DNA of 33,851 nt, from NCBI GenBank assembly GCA_013286385.1, contig JABDFU010000019.1, positions 1 through 33,851 of the forward strand, written 5' to 3'. Every line of letters begins with the position of its first letter. The stretch's first letter is position 1. The position numbers and the translations under genes were made by a program. Under the pieces are notes generated by a model, which was not told the DNA's origin, made no database searches, and worked only from the letters and a program-made list of their open reading frames with translations. Below, piece by piece: positions 26,370-32,435 of the stretch. This stretch comes from Bacteroidota bacterium. GTDB taxonomy: Bacteria; Bacteroidota; Bacteroidia; JABDFU01.

Positions 26370-27956
26370 ATGAAAAATTTAAAAAACATTATTTTCCTGC
26401 TTATTGCAGGATCAATCCAAGCACAAAACAAGAGTGTCTCTATCGGAACTCTGAGTCCTGACCCTTCAGCTGTCCTGGATCTGGAATCACCTGCACAGGG
26501 ATTTTTAATGCCTCGCCTTGATTCATCGGCCATTCCAGAAATACTGAGTCCTGCGCAGGGGCTGATGGTTTTCAACAGGCAGGACGAGTGCTATTATTAT
26601 AAAAAAAATCTGAACTGGTCAAGGATTTGTTCTACGGATTCGTTTGCCTGGCTGAGCAAAGGAAATTCAGGTACGGTACCCCTCAAAAACTTTTTGGGAA
26701 CAATTGACAACCAGGATCTGGTCATCCGTACCGCTAACCTTGAGCATATGCGGATCTTAAGTAACGGAAATATTGGTATCGGCTATAGCAATCCGTCAAA
26801 ACTGTTTTGTGTTGGAATCGGGGGAAACGATTTTCAGGTAGATGCCAACGGTGTGACTTACCTGGGTGATGGTGGTCTTACCTTACCCCAGCTGACATTT
26901 ATAAACGATCCTTCGACAGGTCTTTACCGTCCGGGCGCTAACCAGTTTGCCCTTGCAGTGGGCGGAAATCAGGGATTGTGGTTCGATTCGTTTACCAGAA
27001 ACATTTATCTGGGATTAATGGGTACTTCTGCCGGTTTATCGACCGGCAGTGGAAATGTTGTAATTGGCAAAGGATCGGTTACTGGGGGTGGCGGAGGAAA
27101 TTTCAGCATGGGGTATACCGTGAACGGATTGGGAAATACCTGCCTGGCCACTTGTTACAGCACCAATGCTTCAACAGTTTCGGGCACAGGCAATCTGGTA
27201 CTTGGTTTTATGAATACCGTGTCGGCTGCAAACAGTGGCGTAAATAGGATAATCGGAGACAACAACAACGTCAGCCCAACCTGTACCGGAGGGGGTGATA
27301 ATTTTATCATTGGCACCAACAATATCAATAAAGGAACAGCTTGCAGCACAACCTATATTATCGGGGATTACAATACGATCAGCGGGGGTGTTCAAAATAG
27401 TATTGCCATAGGCGGAAACATAACTGTGGAACACAGCGGAAACGTTGCGCTGAGCGATTGGGACGGAATCCTGCCGTATTTAAAAACACAGACGGCCAAT
27501 CAAATGATTGCCCGCTTTACAGGAGGCTATGCATTTTACAGTGATGTCAACCAGACTACTGGGGCTGTAATGGCTTCAGGCGGTGGATGGGCGTCGGTTT
27601 CTGATCGAAATGTAAAGGAAAATTTCAGGGAGGTAAGCAAAGAGGAACTTTTGCAGAAATTTCTGAAGTTGAAGGCCTGTGAATGGCAATTTATTGCTCA
27701 GCGTCCCGACGGCAAACTGAATACTTATAAAACCCAGCCCCTTCACATAGGTTTGATGGCCCAGGACTTTAACCAAATGTTTGGATACGGGGAATTTGAC
27801 AACAGGATTACCCAAACCGATATTGATGGAGTGATGACCGTTGCCATTCAGGCCCTCGCCGAACGTACCGAACAACTTGAAGCACTCGGGAATCGGGTGG
27901 CTGAACTCCAATTACTCGTTAACAGATTGATCAAAAAGCTGGGGGAGCAGAAATAA
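26370..27956 (+). CDS. secreted fibre/adhesin with YadA-like beta-roll and C-terminal S74 self-cleaving chaperone
   Basis: The 528-aa protein has a signal peptide (about 1-18, ending SIQAQ). The N-terminal region repeats fibre-like phrases (VSIGTLSPDPSAVLDLES, GFLMPRLDSSA) seen in Bacteroidota tail-fibre-type surface proteins. A central Gly/Asn-rich part (about 220-355) has repeated NxVIG/NLVLG/NFIIG/TYIIGDYNTISGG/NSIAIGG units, which look like the left-handed beta-roll of trimeric adhesins such as YadA. The C-terminus is a Peptidase_S74 intramolecular chaperone: SDRNVKENF with Ser411 and Lys416 spaced as the catalytic dyad (Ser-x4-Lys) of endosialidase-type chaperones, then the HIGLMAQDF, IDGVMTVAIQALAE segments and a final coiled-coil. 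Known S74 proteins trimerise and then cut before the chaperone, here predicted after Ser411, releasing about 117 residues. It lies 37 nt after the VirB5-like gene and one base before the T9SS cargo gene, so it belongs to the secretion operon. Confidence 0.82.
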   Translation: MKNLKNIIFLLIAGSIQAQNKSVSIGTLSPDPSAVLDLESPAQGFLMPRLDSSAIPEILSPAQGLMVFNRQDECYYYKKNLNWSRICSTDSFAWLSKGNSGTVPLKNFLGTIDNQDLVIRTANLEHMRILSNGNIGIGYSNPSKLFCVGIGGNDFQVDANGVTYLGDGGLTLPQLTFINDPSTGLYRPGANQFALAVGGNQGLWFDSFTRNIYLGLMGTSAGLSTGSGNVVIGKGSVTGGGGGNFSMGYTVNGLGNTCLATCYSTNASTVSGTGNLVLGFMNTVSAANSGVNRIIGDNNNVSPTCTGGGDNFIIGTNNINKGTACSTTYIIGDYNTISGGVQNSIAIGGNITVEHSGNVALSDWDGILPYLKTQTANQMIARFTGGYAFYSDVNQTTGAVMASGGGWASVSDRNVKENFREVSKEELLQKFLKLKACEWQFIAQRPDGKLNTYKTQPLHIGLMAQDFNQMFGYGEFDNRITQTDIDGVMTVAIQALAERTEQLEALGNRVAELQLLVNRLIKKLGEQK

Positions 27957-27957
27957 A

Positions 27958-29700
27958 ATGAAGAAAATAAAAGTATTTACTGCTTCTCTTCTGGCTTTGA
28001 CCGTCATCTCCGATGCACAACTTTGGTATAACAAAGGCCAGCTCGTTCATACCGATTACGGAATTCAAATAAGGGTTGAAGGTTCTTTTGAAAACGATTC
28101 TATGGCCTACAGTCAGCACAACGGCCGTATAGTTATTGACTCTTCCTTTTACAATTTGCACGGCAGTTTTCAACAGGGAAACGGGGTGTACGATTTGAAT
28201 GGCAATTGGCTGAATTCAGCTGTATTTTCAGGAGATACCGGTTTTGTGCACTTGCAGGGAGCTGATGAATTCATTGAAGGAGACAGTGTCAGCAGGTTTT
28301 ATAACCTTTCCACTGAAGGCTCTGGGAGAAAAATACTAAAGATAAATACGGTCGTTTTAAATCAGTTGTATCTGAACAGCCTTGAGTTTGCGACAAATCA
28401 GGATACGATATTCATTGAAAATCCAGACCCTGCTGCTATACAGGTCAGTATTGCTTTCGGGGACGAGGGTTTTGTTTCCACTTTGGATTCGGGATGTCTG
28501 GTGCGTAAAACAAATGCTTCGGCAACTTATTATTTTCCTTTCGGTTCAATTGTAGGCACAGCTCGTTTCAGGCCGGTAAATCTGGTCCCGGATTCCTCTT
28601 CAGTGAATTCATTCGCCCTGTCTTTTCAAAATAAAAATGCAAGTCTGGATGGTTATTTAACAAGTCACATGGACAGTGATGTGTGCAAGGTAAACCCCTT
28701 TTTTTACCATTCCCTAAACCGGCTTTACGGAACTTCAGGTGTTTCCATAACACTAGGCTACCTGATCGGAGAAGATGGAATCTGGACCGAAATCGGGAAC
28801 TGGAAGTCTTCGGTTTTGAAATGGAACAACACAGATCAGGGTCAAAAGGCTGTGCTCAATGATTACAATGCCGTGTTGCGTAAAGGGTGGAAGAATTTTT
28901 CAAACAAGCCTTATGCCCTTGAAAATTTCGAGCCGCTGATTGACTCTGTTTCAGGACCGGCATTGCTTTGCAAATCAGAAGGGTCTGTCTATTCGGTCTA
29001 TACTCCAGATAGGGGTCCTTACGTTTTTTCCTGGACTGCAGAGGGCGCCGTTTTTGGCGGTGATTCAACAGGTTCCAATATCAGTTTTCACTATTCAACG
29101 CCAGGAAGCAAAATGATAAGCGTTATCCTTACCGACCGCAGTACAGGATGTGTTTCTGTCCCTTTCGACAAAAGGCTCATGGTTTCTCCCGGACCGAGGG
29201 CCGGTTTTTATCTTTCGTTTACCGATTTGTTTGAAAATGCTCCGGTACTTCTAAAAGATACCAGTTTCGGTGCTGACTCCTGGAGATGGACATTTGGTAA
29301 TGGGCTTGGTTCTACTTTCGAAAATCCTATAACGCAATACGAAGCTGCCGGATCGTATACGATCCGGCAATGGGTGAGCGATTCTGCAGGATGCAATGAT
29401 TCTGCCCAATACATGCTTGATATTTTTTGTTCCCTTAAAGTTCCCAATGTTTTCAGTCCCAACGGAGACGGTATAAACGATATTTTTTTAATTCAGGGCC
29501 TGTGCATAAACGATTATACAATTGAAATTATTGACCGCTGGGGATTGACGCTTTTTGTCGGTTCTGCAACCAGTGGAGGTTGGGACGGAAGGACTGTGGC
29601 GGGAGAGGAGTGTCCCTCGGGAACCTATTATTACGTGCTTCGCCTACTAATGGAAGGCAAGGAAATGGTGAAAAAAGGATTTTTAACACTACTCAGATAA
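27958..29700 (+). CDS. secreted PKD-domain protein with gliding-motility-associated C-terminal (type B T9SS sorting) domain
   Basis: The 580-aa product has a signal peptide (about 1-21, ending SDAQ). The N-terminal 300 residues are beta-rich with repeated short motifs (NGRIVIDSSFYNLHG, GVYDLNGNWLNSAVFSGDTGF), probably a beta-helix- or sandwich-like adhesive region. A PKD-like domain (about 400-490; GADSWRWTFGNGLGSTFENP and YEAAGSYTIRQWVSDSAG) follows. The last 85 residues are the CHU_C/TIGR04131 domain: PNVFSPNGDGINDIFLIQG, IEIIDRWGLTLFVG, GGWDGRTVAGEECPSGTYYYVLR. That domain directs T9SS export to the surface or medium in gliding Bacteroidota. It sits in a T4SS-like operon between the S74 adhesin and TraO, so the locus appears to depend on the cell's T9SS for at least one component. 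No catalytic motif was recognised. Confidence 0.85.
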   Translation: MKKIKVFTASLLALTVISDAQLWYNKGQLVHTDYGIQIRVEGSFENDSMAYSQHNGRIVIDSSFYNLHGSFQQGNGVYDLNGNWLNSAVFSGDTGFVHLQGADEFIEGDSVSRFYNLSTEGSGRKILKINTVVLNQLYLNSLEFATNQDTIFIENPDPAAIQVSIAFGDEGFVSTLDSGCLVRKTNASATYYFPFGSIVGTARFRPVNLVPDSSSVNSFALSFQNKNASLDGYLTSHMDSDVCKVNPFFYHSLNRLYGTSGVSITLGYLIGEDGIWTEIGNWKSSVLKWNNTDQGQKAVLNDYNAVLRKGWKNFSNKPYALENFEPLIDSVSGPALLCKSEGSVYSVYTPDRGPYVFSWTAEGAVFGGDSTGSNISFHYSTPGSKMISVILTDRSTGCVSVPFDKRLMVSPGPRAGFYLSFTDLFENAPVLLKDTSFGADSWRWTFGNGLGSTFENPITQYEAAGSYTIRQWVSDSAGCNDSAQYMLDIFCSLKVPNVFSPNGDGINDIFLIQGLCINDYTIEIIDRWGLTLFVGSATSGGWDGRTVAGEECPSGTYYYVLRLLMEGKEMVKKGFLTLLR

Positions 29701-29701
29701 C

Positions 29702-30295
29702 ATGCAGATGATGAAAAATTTGATCCCGGCGCAGATGCTGCTTCAGATACTGTTTCAAATCCTCCTTCAGACAATAATACTTACCACTGTTGCAGAGGCC
29801 CAGGACGATTCCAGGGTTCAGCTCAGACATATTGCAGGAATCCGGACGATTGATTTTACCGGCGGAACAGGACTGAATTCGCGCAACGGAGAATTGTCGC
29901 GCTGCAAATTTTACAGCCCGATTTTTTTTCTTCGTACAGCTTTTAATTTCGAGAAAACGAATTTTCCTTCCACTGTTTTATCTGATTACAGCCTTAAGTA
30001 TTCAGCAAATTTCACAGTGGTGAAATTGAGCGACAAACTTTTTGTTAATGCTGAATTGGGATTTTTTTCAGGACTTGAAGGCAATACGGCTTATTCACCT
30101 GCCGACGATCCTACGTTTCTTTATCCCGCCGCGACTGTATTTATTTATGGTGTCTTTGCAGGAGGTAACCTTGAACTCTACCTGAATGAAAATGTCGCCC
30201 TTGTCGGAAGCATTCAACAGTGGTACATGCTGGGCTCTGCATTCGGAGAGTGGAAATACCAGATGAACGGGGGCTTCCGTTTTATTTTAAACTGA
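29702..30295 (+). CDS. traO: TraO-like conjugation outer-membrane protein
   Basis: The 197-aa product has an N-terminal signal with an unusual repeated hydrophobic/Gln pattern (QMLLQILFQILLQT, cleavage expected near AEAQ, residue 34). The mature part is beta-strand rich: IAGIRTIDFTGG, FYSPIFFLRTAFNFE, then the C-terminal third FIYGVFAGGNLELYLNENVALVG through WKYQMNGGFRFILN. That C-terminal pattern closely follows TraO of Bacteroides conjugative transposons (GG.l.lEiE.YLt.R....; ending in FG.G.KFIIN). TraO proteins are likely outer-membrane-associated components of the transfer apparatus. Here it is separated from traM and the other tra-like genes by the S74 adhesin and the T9SS cargo gene, a rearrangement relative to CTnDOT. 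One base separates it from the preceding gene, and 53 nt from the following lipoprotein. Confidence 0.75.
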   Translation: MQMMKNLIPAQMLLQILFQILLQTIILTTVAEAQDDSRVQLRHIAGIRTIDFTGGTGLNSRNGELSRCKFYSPIFFLRTAFNFEKTNFPSTVLSDYSLKYSANFTVVKLSDKLFVNAELGFFSGLEGNTAYSPADDPTFLYPAATVFIYGVFAGGNLELYLNENVALVGSIQQWYMLGSAFGEWKYQMNGGFRFILN

Positions 30296-30348
30296 TTTAT
30301 TTTTAATTAATATAATTTAACTGATTTTTAACACTAAAACAAATCTGC

Positions 30349-31515
30349 ATGACCTATAAAATTTCAAATCCGGTTTTGCCGGGAATCCGGCTTTTTACTT
30401 TACTTGCTCTGACCTTAGCACTGATCCAGTCCTGTGATACCCGAAAAGACATTATCCCGGCTCTCGAACAGAGCGAAAGCGCCGCCCCGGTTATTCAGGT
30501 CAGAAGGCATAGCAGTGGGCTGCCTTTTGTTTCAAATTTTAAGGACACAGTGCTTCTCGGGATTTCAGGTTACCGGCTTGACTTTTCTGTTTCAGGCAAT
30601 GCCGATTTATCTACACTTAATTTTTCCTGCGTGACCGGATGTGTGAATCTTAGTTACAGTCAGGTGAAGCAGGACAGCGGATTTGTTTTGTTGTATATTT
30701 CCAACGGAACTTCGGCGACTTTTACTTTCAGTGTAAGCAATAAGTTCGGTCAAAGTTCAAGCGCATATTTTAGCCTGGCAGCAGAAGATGAGGTTCCTTC
30801 GATTCTTATACGGAATTCAAATTATACTTTGAGCTTCGCACAAATCCTTACGGATACAATTAAAACGGCGGTTTCTCCGGTTTACAGCATTGAATATGTG
30901 ATGTCTGGCAGTAATTTAACCTATTCGAATGTAGTTGTCAAACGTATGAATCTCGGGGACGCTACTCCTTTCAGTATAGGGTCGCATATTAATTTTAATT
31001 TCAGCGGTGTTGTGATCCCTTCTACTTATGGTTATAAAATTTATGTGGTAGATCCTTTGGGAAAGGTATCAGATACCTGCAGTTTTCAGATCTATGCCTT
31101 CAGGGATTTACCGCCTGTATTCGATGGATTGGTCAGCGCCACGTCTGCTGCCGTATCTGTTCAGGCAACAGATACCTATCTTCAGGGTTATGAGGGAGGA
31201 GGCGGGCCGACCTGGTTTGCCTGGCCTTCCAGCATTACATTTAATGCCCATGAGGCCGAACAGCGGTTCGGAGGCTTTATTCAGACCATTCGATGGAGAA
31301 TCAGATTTTACAATAATTACGATAGCAAAACCTTCGACCAGAGTTTTTCAACGATCTATGCATCAAGCAATACTAGTTTTACGCTTACGTTTGATTCTCC
31401 CTGGTATACTGGTTATATGAGCTGGCTTGGAGTGCCGACAACCGTATTGTTTTCGGGAAGCCTGATTGATAACACGAATGACAGCACTGTCTTTTACACT
31501 ACTGTTACTTTTTAA
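30349..31515 (+). CDS. lipoprotein with Ig-like beta domains, last gene of the T4SS-like operon
   Basis: The 388-aa product has a lipoprotein signal with a lipobox at ALIQSC (predicted lipidated Cys about residue 29). A polar Ser/Ala linker leads into a series of three or so beta-rich segments with Gly/Ser/Asn/Thr composition (about 60-150, 160-250 and 260-388); the second and third have the look of Ig-like folds (VYSIEYVMSGSNLTYSNVV, SIGSHINFNFSGVVIPSTYGYKIYVVDPLGKVSDTC). No enzymatic or named family could be recognised. Cys-anchored localisation in the outer membrane and its position after TraO suggest a surface component of the same system (VirB7-like position is conceivable, but this protein is far larger). 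A 53-nt AT-rich gap without clear promoter separates it from traO. Being the last coding gene of the operon, it may alternatively be an independent gene. Confidence 0.7.
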   Translation: MTYKISNPVLPGIRLFTLLALTLALIQSCDTRKDIIPALEQSESAAPVIQVRRHSSGLPFVSNFKDTVLLGISGYRLDFSVSGNADLSTLNFSCVTGCVNLSYSQVKQDSGFVLLYISNGTSATFTFSVSNKFGQSSSAYFSLAAEDEVPSILIRNSNYTLSFAQILTDTIKTAVSPVYSIEYVMSGSNLTYSNVVVKRMNLGDATPFSIGSHINFNFSGVVIPSTYGYKIYVVDPLGKVSDTCSFQIYAFRDLPPVFDGLVSATSAAVSVQATDTYLQGYEGGGGPTWFAWPSSITFNAHEAEQRFGGFIQTIRWRIRFYNNYDSKTFDQSFSTIYASSNTSFTLTFDSPWYTGYMSWLGVPTTVLFSGSLIDNTNDSTVFYTTVTF

Positions 31516-31561
31516 AGGGTATCTATAAACCAGTTGGGACAGGCTGTATACTTTCAAGTGA

Positions 31562-31672
31562 TCAACCGTTTTTGCTGTTGATAACCTAGCCTATACACAA
31601 CGATATTTAAGAGTGGTAAATGAATTAAAAGAAAAAGCAGTCCAAAATTTACCTAATATTATCTTGTCATAA
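31562..31672 (+). pseudogene. 36-codon remnant of an unidentified gene
   Basis: Between the lipoprotein and the truncated dinD is an open frame without a usable start that reads STVFAVDNLAYT, then RYLRVVNELKEKAVQNLPNI, ILS and two stops. It looks like the C-terminal end of a protein whose remainder is gone. Its identity was not recognised. The neighbouring truncated dinD and transposase remnant support the idea that this stretch is genomic debris. Confidence 0.3.
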
Positions 31673-31696
31673 TAACTTTTCAAAATAAGCTACAAA

Positions 31697-32125
31697 ATGA
31701 AAAAAGAATTAATTAAGGAACTATTTCAAAAATTTGAAGCGGCACGCTATGAAATAAAAGGCATTGAATGTTGGAGCGCAAGAGATTTGCAGGAGATTTT
31801 GGGATACTCTCAGTGGAGAAATTTTCTAAATTCAATAGATAAAGCTAAAAAAGCCTGCGAAGGTGCTGGAGAAAGGATTCCTGACCATTTTGCTGACATC
31901 AGCAAAATGGTTAAGATCGGATCAGAAACCGAAAGAGAAATAGCTGATATTGCTCTGACAAGGTATGCGTGTTATTTGGTTACTCAAAATGGTGATCCGG
32001 CTAAATCTGAAATTGCATTTGCTCAGACGTATTTTGCGATTCAAACCCGAAAACAAGAAATTATTGAACAGCGTTTACTTGATATTGCAAGAGTAACGGC
32101 ACGTGAAAAACTTTCCAATTGTTAG
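31697..32125 (+). pseudogene. dinD: DinD-like (DNA-damage-inducible protein D) gene, 3'-truncated
   Basis: The 142-aa reading frame begins like DinD proteins (LFQKFEAARYEIKGIECWSARDLQEILGYSQWRNF) and continues with HFADISKMVKIGSETEREIADIALTRYACYLVTQNGDPAKSEIAFAQTYFAIQTRKQEIIEQRLLD, which are well-known DinD/BRO-related signatures. It then ends abruptly after AREKLSNC, about half the usual length of near 280 aa. The frame is broken shortly upstream of the IS66-type remnant, consistent with loss of the C-terminal half. Family members are SOS-induced DNA-metabolism proteins often carried by mobile elements. Since the C-terminal domain is missing, function is doubtful. Base composition is visibly AT-richer than the neighbouring housekeeping genes. 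Confidence 0.6.
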
Positions 32126-32165
32126 GATGAAATTAGTTTTGCTGTTTAACCAAAACAGTAAAGCG

Positions 32166-32345
32166 ATGGGAAAATTTGGATTGAAGCAAAGAAGGGAAAG
32201 GGATAAGGTAGTTCAGGAATGGCTTTCAAGTGGACAGAGTCAGCCGGTATTTGCCCGTGAAAACAACATTTCCTTTCATAAGTTAAATTACTGGATCAAG
32301 GAAACATCAAAGGAAGAAGCCAACCAATCCTGCCAAAGGGAATAA
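32166..32345 (+). pseudogene. IS66-type transposase accessory protein (TnpA-like) remnant
   Basis: An ATG at 32166 begins a 59-aa frame, GKFGLKQRRERDKVVQEWLS, continuing SGQSQPVFARENNISFHKLNYWIK, the helix-turn-helix N-terminal pattern of IS66-type TnpA/Orf1 accessory proteins (W..SG.....F....ni....l..Wik). It then stops after QSCQRE, lacking the usual C-terminal half of a roughly 100-aa protein. A longer in-frame reading from 32103 exists but contains no family sequence. No terminal inverted repeats or TnpB/TnpC frame were found nearby, so this is a decayed fragment rather than an intact insertion sequence. Confidence 0.5.
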
Positions 32346-32435
32346 AACCCAAATAACCAACAGGGAATTCGATATTTCGACTTCTTTTTTATAAAACTTT
32401 AGAAATCCATGCATGGGACAATAAAATGAGAAATC

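Noticed and set aside
27061..27450. Gly/Asn-rich repeats within the S74 protein considered as a CRISPR-like or DNA-level tandem repeat.
   Set aside because: The periodicity is in the protein (N-x-V-I-G units) and the nucleotide repeats are too diverged; it fits a beta-roll.
31561..31582. Inverted repeat ATCAAC...GTTGAT with a 10-nt loop after the lipoprotein gene, as a possible operon terminator.
   Set aside because: Six-bp AT-rich arms with a long loop and no T run after the 3' arm; stem too weak to call a terminator, and the location overlaps the 36-codon remnant.
32103..32345. Longer 80-aa reading frame for the IS66-type remnant from 32103.
   Set aside because: The extra N-terminal residues overlap the dinD 3' end and have no family resemblance; the ATG at 32166 gives a product that begins at the family sequence.
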